From an uncultured Gammaproteobacteria bacterium (GTDB lineage: Bacteria; Pseudomonadota; Gammaproteobacteria; SZUA-229), in assembly GCA_913065105.1 (NCBI GenBank), contig CAJXZZ010000001.1, positions 31,198 to 95,197 on the forward strand: DNA of 64,000 nucleotides. The letters are read 5' to 3'. Shown here one piece after another: positions 50,147 through 60,654 of this stretch. Positions within the stretch are counted from its first letter, which is position 1, and each line of letters opens with the position of its first letter. Below the pieces are notes generated by a model. That model was given only the letters and a program-made list of their open reading frames with translations, was not told the origin of the DNA and did no database searches. Position numbers and translations under genes: made by a program.

Positions 50147-51892
50147 CTATTTATCTTCAAAATTTATTTGATGCAAGGCCGTATAGTGTCCGTTCATCGC
50201 AAGTAATTCTACATGCGTGCCTGACTCTACGATTTTACCTTTATCCATTACCACGATGATGTCTGCATTTTCAATGGTCGAAAGACGGTGAGCAATAATT
50301 AAGGTGGTACGATTCTGCATCAATTTTTCAAGTGAAGACTTTATGTATCTTTCCGATTCTGTATCAAGTGCTGACGTTGCCTCATCAAGAATCAACACCG
50401 GCGCATCATTCAATAAAGCACGTGCAATAGCGATACGTTGGCGTTGTCCGCCCGACAACATCACGCCTCTTTCACCAACCATCGTCTGAAACCCCGAATT
50501 TGATTTACTGATGAAATCATATGCATACGCTGCTTTGGCAGCTTCGACAACTTCATCATGACTACAGTCCTTCATGCTGCCGTAAGCAATATTATGTTCG
50601 ATGGTGTCATTAAACAAAACCACATCCTGTCCGACATAAGATATATGGCTGCGTAAATTGTTTAGAGAATAATCCTGAATATCTGTACCATCAAGACGAA
50701 TTGCACCTTGTGTAACATCATATAATCTCGGGATTAAATTGAGTAAGGTCGATTTCCCACTACCCGAACGGCCGACAAATGCGACTGTTTGACCTGCTTT
50801 AATCGTTATATTGATATCGTTTAACGCTGCGCCTTCTTCGCCCAGATAGCTAAAGTTAACATGATCATATTCGATTAAGCCAGCAACTCTATCTGTCTGA
50901 TATTCACCTTCGTCATGCTCCTGTTTTAAATCTATAAAATTAAATATACTCTCAGCGGCTGCGATGCCACGTTGCAACTCACTTATAATTGATGTCAGTG
51001 AACGCACGGGTGGCAGTAACATCGACATTGCTGTAATAAACGATACGAATGTTCCTGCACTTATTTCACCTTTCATACTTTCGTGTGTGGCCAGGTATAT
51101 GATAAGCGCTAAAGCGCAGGCAATTAATAACTGAACAATCGGGGAACTTAATGCCTGCGTCATCTGCATGCGTAAATTTTGTCGTCGATTTTTATCGTTA
51201 ACATGTGAGAACTGCTGCTCCTCATAATCACGTCCACCAAAAATCTTCACTACAAGCTGACCTTTTATAGACTCTTCTATGATCCGAGAGACACTTCCCA
51301 TACTGAGCTGAATATTTTGACTGATAGTTCGAAATCGTTTTGAAACACTGAGCACTAAGAGAGCAACGACGGGTGCAACTGTAACGAATACAAACGCCAG
51401 CTTTGTATCCAGATAAAACATCCAGCCGACTAGAGCTAGCACTGTTAACACATCACGGATAAATACCGTTATTGCTTTGGTCGTCGAATTTGCAACCTGC
51501 TCTACATCGTACGAAAATTTTGAAATTAATTCGCCCGTTGTGGCTTTATCATAAAAAGACTTAGGTAGAGTAAGCAGACGGGAAAACATCTCTTTGCGTA
51601 ACTCGCGGATAACATTGCGACCTATTACGCTCATGCCATAACCCGAAGCAAATGCACCTATCACTCTTAAGAGAAAAACACCGATCAGCGCTAACGGTAC
51701 CCACTTAATCGTCTCAGGGTCACGATCAACAAAACCACCATCCATCATTGGTTGCATTAATGCAGGAAACGCTGCGGATGCACCGGCCACAATAACCATA
51801 CCGATAATTGCAATAATAAAAATACCCCAGTAAACAAGGGCGTATGACAATAAGCGGCGATAGAGAGCAAAACTGTTTGTATTATCGGACAT
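50147..51892 (-). CDS. msbA: Lipid A export ATP-binding/permease MsbA
   Basis: 581 aa; ABC exporter, GRSGSGKSTLLNLIPRLYD, LSGGQRQRIAIARALL; adjacent lpxK. Confidence 0.93.
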   Translation of the reverse strand: MSDNTNSFALYRRLLSYALVYWGIFIIAIIGMVIVAGASAAFPALMQPMMDGGFVDRDPETIKWVPLALIGVFLLRVIGAFASGYGMSVIGRNVIRELRKEMFSRLLTLPKSFYDKATTGELISKFSYDVEQVANSTTKAITVFIRDVLTVLALVGWMFYLDTKLAFVFVTVAPVVALLVLSVSKRFRTISQNIQLSMGSVSRIIEESIKGQLVVKIFGGRDYEEQQFSHVNDKNRRQNLRMQMTQALSSPIVQLLIACALALIIYLATHESMKGEISAGTFVSFITAMSMLLPPVRSLTSIISELQRGIAAAESIFNFIDLKQEHDEGEYQTDRVAGLIEYDHVNFSYLGEEGAALNDINITIKAGQTVAFVGRSGSGKSTLLNLIPRLYDVTQGAIRLDGTDIQDYSLNNLRSHISYVGQDVVLFNDTIEHNIAYGSMKDCSHDEVVEAAKAAYAYDFISKSNSGFQTMVGERGVMLSGGQRQRIAIARALLNDAPVLILDEATSALDTESERYIKSSLEKLMQNRTTLIIAHRLSTIENADIIVVMDKGKIVESGTHVELLAMNGHYTALHQINFEDK

Positions 51893-51900
51893 AAAGAATC

Positions 51901-52317
51901 TTATTTAGCTTCAACGGTAGCTATCGATAATTTAGTCAGACCTAATTGAGAGGCCGCATCCATCGCTCTTACTACCGCTTTGTGCGGGGTGTTAGCATCG
52001 GCTCTTAATACCAGTGCCTTATCACCATTTTCACCAATAACTTTCCGCAGAGCCTGTTTTAATGTATCCAGTGATTGATTCACCACCTGACGACCATTGA
52101 TAAAATAATTCCCTTTCGCGTCTATCGATAAAACCAGAGGATCACTTTGTTGTTGTGTTGTTTTCGCTGACGATTCAGGTAAAGAGACTTTTAGTTTTGC
52201 ATGACGGTCAAATGTCGTCGTCACCATAAAAAATATTAACAATAAAAATACCACGTCGATCAACGGTGTCAGGTTAACTTCCACGGTTTCTTCTTTATGA
52301 TCAGGACGCAAATTCAC
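51901..52317 (-). CDS. ExbD/TolR family biopolymer transporter
   Basis: 138 aa; VNLTPLIDVVFLLLIFFMVTTTF. Confidence 0.92.
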   Translation of the reverse strand: MNLRPDHKEETVEVNLTPLIDVVFLLLIFFMVTTTFDRHAKLKVSLPESSAKTTQQQSDPLVLSIDAKGNYFINGRQVVNQSLDTLKQALRKVIGENGDKALVLRADANTPHKAVVRAMDAASQLGLTKLSIATVEAK

Positions 52318-52322
52318 AGCTT

Positions 52323-52952
52323 TTAGTTCTCAGATTTTGAATGCTGGCTACGGTTATTATGTAATACATCGACCATCTTGATGGCTTCACGCTCCATAAT
52401 CACAACAATACCGTCCACCTTACGGCGAAAATAACGATAAAAAACCAGACTGATAATCGCCACGGTCAAACCGGCTGCAGTGGTTATCATCGCTTCCGAG
52501 ATTCCACCAGCCAGAGCACCAGGATCACCAACGCCATGTTTGGTTATCGCCGCAAACACGCTGATCATACCGATGACTGTACCGAGCAACCCTAATAAGG
52601 GTGAGATCGATGCTATGGTGCCTAATGTGTTTAAAAAACGTTCCATGTCATGGACTACTTCACGACCTCTTTCCTCAATACCTTCTTTAATACGCTCACG
52701 ACTTTCATTACGGTTTGATAAACCCGCACTCAATATCGCGCCCAACGCTGATTCTTTACTTATTGCTTCGATATCAGTACGCGTCATGTTGTCCTGTTTG
52801 ACGGAGCTCCACACCGTTGCGACAAGATGCGGAGGCAGCACCTTTTCACGGCGTAGACTCCAGAAACGTTCTGCAATGATTGAAATTGAAACAATAGAAC
52901 ATAAAATGATAGGTAGCATTAACCAGCCACCGGATTTTACTAGTTCAAACAC
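52323..52952 (-). CDS. MotA/TolQ/ExbB proton channel family protein
   Basis: 209 aa; LLGLLGTVIGMISVF, ALAGGISEAMITTAAGLTVAI. Confidence 0.92.
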   Translation of the reverse strand: MFELVKSGGWLMLPIILCSIVSISIIAERFWSLRREKVLPPHLVATVWSSVKQDNMTRTDIEAISKESALGAILSAGLSNRNESRERIKEGIEERGREVVHDMERFLNTLGTIASISPLLGLLGTVIGMISVFAAITKHGVGDPGALAGGISEAMITTAAGLTVAIISLVFYRYFRRKVDGIVVIMEREAIKMVDVLHNNRSQHSKSEN

Positions 52953-53128
52953 ATGTCACCTTTGGATAAGAAGCTGCGAAAATTAGCCAGGCTGCTTTAA
53001 TTTATGCAGTTGTAGTTATTATTATACTTTTGAGCACACGACTCATAAAGAGCATGGCTTATCTTACTTTATTTATTTATTTTAAACACTATAGCGTGTC
53101 TTTAATTACGGGCTTCAATTCAATCGCT

Positions 53129-55636
53129 TCAATTCAATCTATGGTGCCAGTATTTTTGCGTAACTTGCCGATAAGACTCGACAAATATGCCATCAGCTCC
53201 ATCCATTTTCATGCTGATGGCGCCACTTTTATCGGTTTGCATGACTTTACGCGTTGATAGTTCATAACGTGACATTACTGACTTGTTGGGCAATTTATAA
53301 CGATTTTTATAACCTACTGATAGTATAGAAAATTCAGGATTTACTGCTTGAACAAAGTCCTGGATCGACGATGTTTTACTGCCGTGATGCGGCACGATCA
53401 AAATATCGCTTGATAAGCCATCACCATATTTTTCGATGAGGTCATTTTCTACCTCCATTTCTATATCGCCGGTAAATAAAACTGAACCCGAAGCAGAAGA
53501 TACGCGTAACACACACGAGCGATTATTTCGTTTTTTGCTGCCTGATAAAGAAACCGACTCGTTAGCAGGAGATAGAAATCTAAATTCAACGCCATCCCAC
53601 TGCCAGTAATCCCCCGCTTTACAGATCTTTTTATTATCTGCATGTAGATTTTGAATATCCTGACCTATGAGGTCAGCATCTGGGTAATAGTCTAATATTG
53701 CCGGAGCACCTCCGATGTGGTCAGCATCACCATGACTGATGATTAAACGATCTAAATGCCTTATACCCTGTGAACGTAAATAGGGAATCACTACGCCACT
53801 GCCTGCATCCAGTTTGTCACTAAATTTAGCCCCGCTATCAAACACGAGCACATGGTTTTGAGTTTGAATTGCCGCCGCAGACCCCTGACCGACATCAAGT
53901 ATCGTCACCTGGTAATCACCCGTATCTAACGTCTGTCTGTCAGAAACAAATAACGGAGTAATTAACAAACAGGCAAGCAGTCGAAATACCCAGAGCATTG
54001 AACTATTATTTGGTGCCATCTGCTGATCACTAAAGCTGTGACTGACGAGGAAATGCAGGCACTGCCTGGAAAACATGATCAGCACCATAGCAAGGGTTGC
54101 CAGTAGTAATTCAAATATTTTCACATCACCCTGTACCCAGAACGCATAAGGTTGTGCCGATAAAAACGATAAAGCTGGCCAGATAAAATCTAATAACATG
54201 GCAGCCACATCAAACAACTGCTCTGATATACCTGGAAAGACAAATGAAGCAACAATCGCAAGCAATACCACAGGCACTACCAGAAAACTCACATATGGAA
54301 TCAGTAACAGATTTGCCAGTGGCGATACCAGTGAGGCCTGTTGAAACATAAAAAAAGATAAAGGCAATAAAAACACACTGATCAAAAACTGCAGTTTCAG
54401 CCAATTTTTTAGTACAGTATTTATCCTGCTAAACACACTGGTATTGCCTGTATCATCTGTTTTACCTTTACAGATACTGATAAAAATCACTGCGACGGCA
54501 GAAAATGAAAACCAGAAACCTGCAGATAAAACCGCCAGGGGATCAACCAGTAAAACCACGAATAAAGCAAAGCCGAGTGAATCAACAGGCCGATTGTTAC
54601 GCCTGATCAGCATCATCACGGTCAAAATAAACAACATGATAATGGCACGCTGTGTAGGAATGGATAATCCTGCAGTCATTGCATACAACAAGGCGATTAA
54701 CATACTGCCAACAAGTGCGACGTGCTGTGCCGGTATACGTTTCATTATAACGACTGGTGTCATCCGACGGATCAGTACATAGCTGAATAATGCAGCTAAA
54801 CCGATATGCAGGCCAGATATTGCCATCAGGTGCGATGTGCCGGTGTTCGCTAAGACACGCCATTGATATTGGGAAATCGAAGATTTATCGCCGATGGCTA
54901 AAGCTTTAACCAAAGGCATAGTTGAGTTCGTCTCTCGCTGGGTTTCCCCAAGAGCGTCAAGCTGCTGACTTAGAGACTGACGAATCTTATTTATTGACCA
55001 CCAGTCGGCCGTATTATTACGTGTATTTAATGCCGATTTACGGACATAACCTGTCGCCTGGATACCATGTTGAAACAACCAGCCTTCATAATCGAAACCA
55101 CCGGGATTCATAAATCCATGTGGCGGTTTGAGGCGGACTTCCAGCTGCCATTCTTCACCTGCATTCACATGGCCGTAATACCAGCTTAAGCGTAACTTTT
55201 CAGGGAAGTTTTCAATCGTTTTATTAAGCTTGCCGTTTTTTTGTATAAATCGATGGTCAGTAACATAGAATTCAAACCGTTGAGCATTTCCTGTGTTAAC
55301 AGGGATACTCGATACCTTTCCAGAGATGACAATATTTTGTCCCGCATACGCATCATCCAATTGATAACTCAGGCGATGTTCTGCATAAAATGAAGAGTAT
55401 ATTATTCCTATTAAAATCAGTAATATAAGTATGATATCTAATCTTAATTCTAGAATAAAAGGATGGCGTTTAAGCTTACAGACAAAAAAGCGTAAAACGT
55501 AATATAGACTTAACACAACGAGCGATAGCAACACGAGTTGTGAAACCTCAGCCAGCACTGAGAACTGCTGCACAGAAACAATGCCCAGCAAAAAAGCCAG
55601 TGCATAGATAAACATCCCTGCTTTATACTTTTCCAT
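53129..55636 (-). CDS. comEC: ComEC/Rec2 DNA internalization protein
   Basis: 835 aa; HLMAISGLHIGL, LDVGQGSAAAIQT, ISHGDADHIGGAP, VPHHGSKTSS. Confidence 0.93.
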   Translation of the reverse strand: MEKYKAGMFIYALAFLLGIVSVQQFSVLAEVSQLVLLSLVVLSLYYVLRFFVCKLKRHPFILELRLDIILILLILIGIIYSSFYAEHRLSYQLDDAYAGQNIVISGKVSSIPVNTGNAQRFEFYVTDHRFIQKNGKLNKTIENFPEKLRLSWYYGHVNAGEEWQLEVRLKPPHGFMNPGGFDYEGWLFQHGIQATGYVRKSALNTRNNTADWWSINKIRQSLSQQLDALGETQRETNSTMPLVKALAIGDKSSISQYQWRVLANTGTSHLMAISGLHIGLAALFSYVLIRRMTPVVIMKRIPAQHVALVGSMLIALLYAMTAGLSIPTQRAIIMLFILTVMMLIRRNNRPVDSLGFALFVVLLVDPLAVLSAGFWFSFSAVAVIFISICKGKTDDTGNTSVFSRINTVLKNWLKLQFLISVFLLPLSFFMFQQASLVSPLANLLLIPYVSFLVVPVVLLAIVASFVFPGISEQLFDVAAMLLDFIWPALSFLSAQPYAFWVQGDVKIFELLLATLAMVLIMFSRQCLHFLVSHSFSDQQMAPNNSSMLWVFRLLACLLITPLFVSDRQTLDTGDYQVTILDVGQGSAAAIQTQNHVLVFDSGAKFSDKLDAGSGVVIPYLRSQGIRHLDRLIISHGDADHIGGAPAILDYYPDADLIGQDIQNLHADNKKICKAGDYWQWDGVEFRFLSPANESVSLSGSKKRNNRSCVLRVSSASGSVLFTGDIEMEVENDLIEKYGDGLSSDILIVPHHGSKTSSIQDFVQAVNPEFSILSVGYKNRYKLPNKSVMSRYELSTRKVMQTDKSGAISMKMDGADGIFVESYRQVTQKYWHHRLN

Positions 55637-55810
55637 GAGTCATGCCTGCAAAATCCATTGCCAGAAAATCCTGATTAACAATCAGACTGTAACATCATAA
55701 TCTATAAACGAAGCCATAAAACAAAAACAAAAACGGTTATAATGCGCAACGCCGATATTAAACATGTGCAGAACACTTTATAACCGTATAACCTTCGCTA
55801 CACTATAATC

Positions 55811-56332
55811 ATGCCACGTAAATTTTTCCAACGTTTTCTTCCACACCCAAAAACGATTAAAGAAAACAAAACCCTGCAGATATTTGGTGACTGGTTACAC
55901 GATCCTGACCTATGGCATTTAAACCGTCGTTCAGTCGCTGGTGCATTTGCCGTGGGTTTATTCTGTGCCTGGATGCCCGTTCCCTTTCAAATGTTAATGG
56001 CAGCCGGTGGCGCCATCTGGCTACGCACAAACTTACCCCTATCGGTTATATTATGCTGGATAACTAACCCGGTCACCATTCCACCGATGTTTTACTTCGC
56101 CTATCTGATCGGCACCTGGATCGTAGGCATACCTGCGACAGATTTCAGTTTCGAATTGAGCTTTGACTGGCTGCTAAATGAATTAGAGGCTATCTGGAAA
56201 CCCTTTTTAATCGGTTGTTTTACTATGGCAATATCAAGTAGCCTGATTGCCTACCTGACAATCAATGTCATCTGGCGTAATTCAGTATTAAATCGCCGCG
56301 CATCAAAAAGTCACCTGAAGAAAAAACAATAA
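55811..56332 (+). CDS. DUF2062 domain membrane protein
   Basis: 173 aa; RRSVAGAFAVGLFCAWMPVPFQMLMA, WITNPVTIPPMFYFAY. Confidence 0.88.
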   Translation: MPRKFFQRFLPHPKTIKENKTLQIFGDWLHDPDLWHLNRRSVAGAFAVGLFCAWMPVPFQMLMAAGGAIWLRTNLPLSVILCWITNPVTIPPMFYFAYLIGTWIVGIPATDFSFELSFDWLLNELEAIWKPFLIGCFTMAISSSLIAYLTINVIWRNSVLNRRASKSHLKKKQ

Positions 56333-56337
56333 CGGAC

Positions 56338-56787
56338 ATGATCTGGAAGCCACACACAACCGTCGCTGCCATCATCGAACGTGACAACAAATTTCTTATG
56401 GTCGAAGAAGTTATCCACGGTGAACATGTGTTCAACCAGCCTGCCGGACACCTCGATCCTGATGAAAGCCTGATAGATGCCGTTATTCGTGAAACTCAGG
56501 AAGAATCAGCCTGGCAATTCATTCCCGAAGCCATAACTGGCATTTATCTATGGAAACATCCTGATAGCGGCGAAAGCTTTCTGCGTGTAGCATTTTGCGG
56601 TTCCTGCCAGAATCATAGTCCAGGACAGGACCTTGATGATGGTATCGTACATGCAGTGTGGAAAAGCCGCGATGAACTCATCCAGCTACAAGACAGATTA
56701 CGCAGCCCCATGGTGATTAACTGCATCGATGATTATATTGCTGGCAAACGTTACCCACTAGACATGTTAATCAACGTTATTTCATGA
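56338..56787 (+). CDS. nudJ: NUDIX hydrolase (NudJ-like)
   Basis: 149 aa; [26 protein letters not shown] Nudix box; 4-nt overlap with mnmA. Confidence 0.88.
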   Translation: MIWKPHTTVAAIIERDNKFLMVEEVIHGEHVFNQPAGHLDPDESLIDAVIRETQEESAWQFIPEAITGIYLWKHPDSGESFLRVAFCGSCQNHSPGQDLDDGIVHAVWKSRDELIQLQDRLRSPMVINCIDDYIAGKRYPLDMLINVIS

Positions 56788-57881
56788 CAAAACAAAAGAT
56801 TATCGTTGGCATGTCGGGCGGTGTCGACTCATCAGTCGCCGCATTACTGCTTCTTGAGCAGGGTTATGATGTAGAAGGCCTGTTCATGAAAAACTGGGAA
56901 GAAGATGATGACGAGGATTACTGCGCCGCAGCCGTTGATCTGAAAGATGCTAACGCTGTCTGTGACACGCTCAATATCAGATTACACACCATTAATTTTT
57001 CCAGTGAATATTGGGATAGAGTTTTCCAGCACTTTCTCGATGAGTATCGCGCCGGCCGCACACCCAACCCCGATATCTTATGTAATAAAGAAATTAAATT
57101 TCGCGCCTTTCTAGAGCACGCCCAATCGCTTGGTGCAGAAAAAATCGCCACCGGCCATTATGCCCGCACAAGACAGAGTGATAGCAAAACACAATTGTTA
57201 CGTGGCTTAGATGCCAACAAAGATCAGAGTTATTTTTTACATGCCTTAAATCAACATCAGCTCTCACATGCGATGTTCCCGATTGGCGAATTTGATAAAC
57301 CTCATATACGTGATTTAGCAAAAACAAACAACCTGCTGACACACGACAAAAAAGATAGTACCGGTATCTGTTTTATCGGTGAACGCCGTTTCAGTACGTT
57401 CCTCGAAAAGTTTCTGCCGGCTAAACCAGGCGAGATCCACAGCGTTGATGGTGTCTGTATCGGCAAACACAATGGTCTGATGTATTACACCTTAGGGCAA
57501 CGCAAAGGTCTAGGCATTGGCGGCTTAAAAGAAAGCGACGAAGAACCCTGGTATGTGGTTGAAAAAGATTTATTGAACAACATATTAAAAGTAGCTCAGG
57601 GGCATAACCACCCTGCCATGTTCAACAATAGACTTGAGACCAGTCAGGTTAACTGGATCGAAGGCGACGAACCGGATGATGCCACTATGGACAAGCTGAC
57701 AGCCAAGATCCGTTATCGCCAAAGTGATCAGGACTGCACATTAAGTAAAATGGATAATTCGAATTACAAAACCTCATTCAAAAAAGCACAACGTGCCATC
57801 ACGCCTGGTCAGTCAATCGTTTTTTACCAAAACGAGGTTTGTCTTGGCGGTGGCGTAATCGAAGCCATGTATAACGAATAA
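56784..57881 (+). CDS. mnmA: tRNA-specific 2-thiouridylase MnmA
   Basis: 365 aa; [55 protein letters not shown]. Confidence 0.97.
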   Translation: MTKQKIIVGMSGGVDSSVAALLLLEQGYDVEGLFMKNWEEDDDEDYCAAAVDLKDANAVCDTLNIRLHTINFSSEYWDRVFQHFLDEYRAGRTPNPDILCNKEIKFRAFLEHAQSLGAEKIATGHYARTRQSDSKTQLLRGLDANKDQSYFLHALNQHQLSHAMFPIGEFDKPHIRDLAKTNNLLTHDKKDSTGICFIGERRFSTFLEKFLPAKPGEIHSVDGVCIGKHNGLMYYTLGQRKGLGIGGLKESDEEPWYVVEKDLLNNILKVAQGHNHPAMFNNRLETSQVNWIEGDEPDDATMDKLTAKIRYRQSDQDCTLSKMDNSNYKTSFKKAQRAITPGQSIVFYQNEVCLGGGVIEAMYNE

Positions 57882-57907
57882 TACTCTACGGATAAAAACA
57901 AAAAAAC

Positions 57908-58528
57908 ATGCCCCATACAAAGTACGATCAAACTCTGGCCCTGGCCGGAATTTATCAGGCAGCATCGCTGGTCAAACAGATAGCCACTACCGGCAATGCT
58001 AACAATGCACAGATCGAATCAAGCATAGAAACACTGTTTCGTTTTGATGCAAACACCGTTGAAGAGGTCTATGGCAGTGTTTCTGGCGTTAGCCATGGCG
58101 TGAAAATTTTACGACAACACCTGGGCGACAAACCGTCAAGAGACATCGATATAACCAAGTACGTTATCTCATTAATCATGCTGGAAAAAAAGTTATCGCG
58201 TAATAACAGGATGCTTGAAGAGATAGATAAAAGACTTAAAAACATTGAATCACAATTTGATTTTTTTCCACTCAACCATGAAAATAATTTTTCAAAATTA
58301 GGCCAGTTATATAAAGACACCATCAGCACATTGGGGCCTAAAATAATTGTCAGTGGCGAACAGCCTTTCCTAAGTAACGAACGTAATGCCGATAAAGTGA
58401 GAGCGCTATTGCTCGCAGGCATCCGCTCTGCCGTATTATGGAGCCAGTGTGGCGGCTCACGCATGCAGTTTCTGTTCGGACGAAATACTTATGTCGATGA
58501 GTGCGAAAAAATTCTTGCGCGGATTTAA
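57908..58528 (+). CDS. hflD: High frequency lysogenization protein HflD homolog
   Basis: 206 aa; QTLALAGIYQAASLVKQIA, GEQPFLSNERNADKVRALLLAGIRSAVLWSQCGGSRMQFLFGR; downstream of mnmA. Confidence 0.93.
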   Translation: MPHTKYDQTLALAGIYQAASLVKQIATTGNANNAQIESSIETLFRFDANTVEEVYGSVSGVSHGVKILRQHLGDKPSRDIDITKYVISLIMLEKKLSRNNRMLEEIDKRLKNIESQFDFFPLNHENNFSKLGQLYKDTISTLGPKIIVSGEQPFLSNERNADKVRALLLAGIRSAVLWSQCGGSRMQFLFGRNTYVDECEKILARI

Positions 58529-58599
58529 TAATTCACAGTCAACCTGTTATAGAAACTGAAAAAATAGGTCAGTTATAACGCTGATAAATTACAAATATA

Positions 58600-59040
58600 T
58601 TATTCGAGTGACTCAAGTAACAGCAGAGTTTCACCGCGAATAGCGTCAATTTCACCCATGATCAAATCCACATTCGCCTGTTTTTCATCCAGGCCTTCCC
58701 AGTTATCACCCCAGACTGCGAGCAATTCATCCGCTGCTGCAGGTAATGGTGGATACAGTATCCGAGAGAGATCTCGCACGGTTAAGACATAGGCCCAGCC
58801 AGTACGAGGATTACCTTTATCCAAACTGTCCTTATCATAATAACTATGAAAAACAACCTGTTGTAATTCGTTCAATTTGAGCAATATTTCAAATGAAGCT
58901 AAACGCTGATTTCTGTTCTCTTCAGTTTTCTCGTTACGCCAGGTGTTATAACTAAGACTACTAACCGCAATTATAATACTTACCAGGGCAACGGTATTTC
59001 GCTTTAGTTGATCAATAACACCATCACTAGTAGTAGTCAT
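58600..59040 (-). CDS. Hypothetical single-TM protein
   Basis: 146 aa; N-terminal TM (TVALVSIIIAVSSLSYNTW) followed by soluble domain. Confidence 0.55.
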   Translation of the reverse strand: MTTTSDGVIDQLKRNTVALVSIIIAVSSLSYNTWRNEKTEENRNQRLASFEILLKLNELQQVVFHSYYDKDSLDKGNPRTGWAYVLTVRDLSRILYPPLPAAADELLAVWGDNWEGLDEKQANVDLIMGEIDAIRGETLLLLESLE

Positions 59041-59108
59041 GATTCATCCTCTAACTTTCCTTAAATATCATTATGGAAATCAATGAAAACGATTTGTAAC
59101 TTCCATGA

Positions 59109-60632
59109 TTAATTCAAACGTTTTACAGTCACAGTTAACTTGCCAAAATTATTACCGTAGAAACGATTTAGATCATTAGCAAACAAGCATAGTTCCCCCG
59201 TATGGGCCGCTTTAACTTTTTTCTTTTTACCAATTTTGAATGCAGTATCATCGCTATTACCGATAGAACCACACAGGCAGAACCAGTCTGCTTTAGCGAC
59301 TCGTCGAAATGGCTCTGTTGTTGCAATGGCAATCTCCTTTATGCCCAGTTTTACATCATCACGATTCCAACCATTGGCATCACATTCTATACTGGCATCT
59401 TTCCATGTTTGCTCTTCATTATTCACTTTCTTCACACTGATCTCATATTCTGTATTTTTTTCAAAATAGACACCAGTGTGATTGTATAAGTGGTGCGCAA
59501 ATGCCACTGTTTTTGTTTCTTGACCAGCCGCTAAGATAGTCAACCGATTTAATATTTTTTCTTTATGTGCCACTATGCCATTAAAGTGACTGATACTTTC
59601 ATCATCGTAAATGATTCTATGTGATACGCCTTTTAATGTCTGTGGTCTGTAGTTTCTATCGCCCGAAATTCTTTCTGCCACAGAATGATGCACTAATGGC
59701 TGACTATTGCTTAACTCATCATTTTCAATAACAACACAGGCTCTATCCGTCAGCGTGGCCCAGTCTATTAACGGGGTTCTTGATTGCTGATGACTTTTTC
59801 CAAATACGTTAGGATCAATGGAAACATCATCTTGTGTGATGCGATAAGAGACATCACTATCAACCAGCTCATCATAATTCAGTTCACTCGGTGAAGTAAC
59901 GTTCACCTGCCATTCCAGATCATCGATCCAGTTCAGCATATAGCGAAGGCTTATATCAGCAAGACCATCATAGTAGTAACCACCGCCTACATCAGAATGT
60001 GCACCAGCAAACCAGAGTTCTTGTATTTTTATTTCACTGTTCATCAAGGTGGGCTGAAACGCTTTGCGTTTATCGTCCATCGACAGGCAGTGTAACGCCT
60101 GTTTTACATTCGATGGCAGTGTATGCCCATGTTCGAAAACGACCTCAGATTTTGGTCGTTCTGATCTTTTCATATTCGGCAGACCTATTGAGGCCACGGT
60201 ATCGAATACCGCCTCAATAATATCTTTGCCACTGACTTTTTCATTGATGAGTGATGCAAATCTGCGCGCCAGTGCAGCGCCACGGCTAAATCCTGTTATC
60301 AGTACTCTATCGCCTGGTTGATAGTATTCCGCAAAATCATCTAACGCTGTTCTTAGTATTTTTGCGACATCAAATTTTTCTTTTGACAGTCCGGAGTTAT
60401 ATAAACGCTGGAAGAAGTTTCCGTAGGTACCGATACCACTGTAATAAAAACTAATCTGGCTGTTTGATTTGTCAGGCCTGTGTTTTTTTAGATCACCGCC
60501 ACAAAGCAGATGAAATTTTAAGATATTGGTAATATTTTTGTCTTCGATACTACCTGCCTTACTAATTCCCTGGTCGGCAGCTTCCGGTTCATTAGATGTA
60601 CCATCAAAATTAAAAATAATTAATTTTCCCAT
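59109..60632 (-). CDS. DUF2235 (Tle1-like) alpha/beta hydrolase with C-terminal LecA/PA-IL-like domain
   Basis: 507 aa; FDGTSNEP, GFSRGAALARRFA (GxSxG), WFAGAHSDVGGGY; C-terminus LCGSIGNSDDTAFKIG...GELCLFANDLNRFYGNNFGKLTVTVKRL. Confidence 0.85.
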   Translation of the reverse strand: MGKLIIFNFDGTSNEPEAADQGISKAGSIEDKNITNILKFHLLCGGDLKKHRPDKSNSQISFYYSGIGTYGNFFQRLYNSGLSKEKFDVAKILRTALDDFAEYYQPGDRVLITGFSRGAALARRFASLINEKVSGKDIIEAVFDTVASIGLPNMKRSERPKSEVVFEHGHTLPSNVKQALHCLSMDDKRKAFQPTLMNSEIKIQELWFAGAHSDVGGGYYYDGLADISLRYMLNWIDDLEWQVNVTSPSELNYDELVDSDVSYRITQDDVSIDPNVFGKSHQQSRTPLIDWATLTDRACVVIENDELSNSQPLVHHSVAERISGDRNYRPQTLKGVSHRIIYDDESISHFNGIVAHKEKILNRLTILAAGQETKTVAFAHHLYNHTGVYFEKNTEYEISVKKVNNEEQTWKDASIECDANGWNRDDVKLGIKEIAIATTEPFRRVAKADWFCLCGSIGNSDDTAFKIGKKKKVKAAHTGELCLFANDLNRFYGNNFGKLTVTVKRLN

Positions 60633-60654
60633 TGGTTCGCCCTCCCTATTTATC

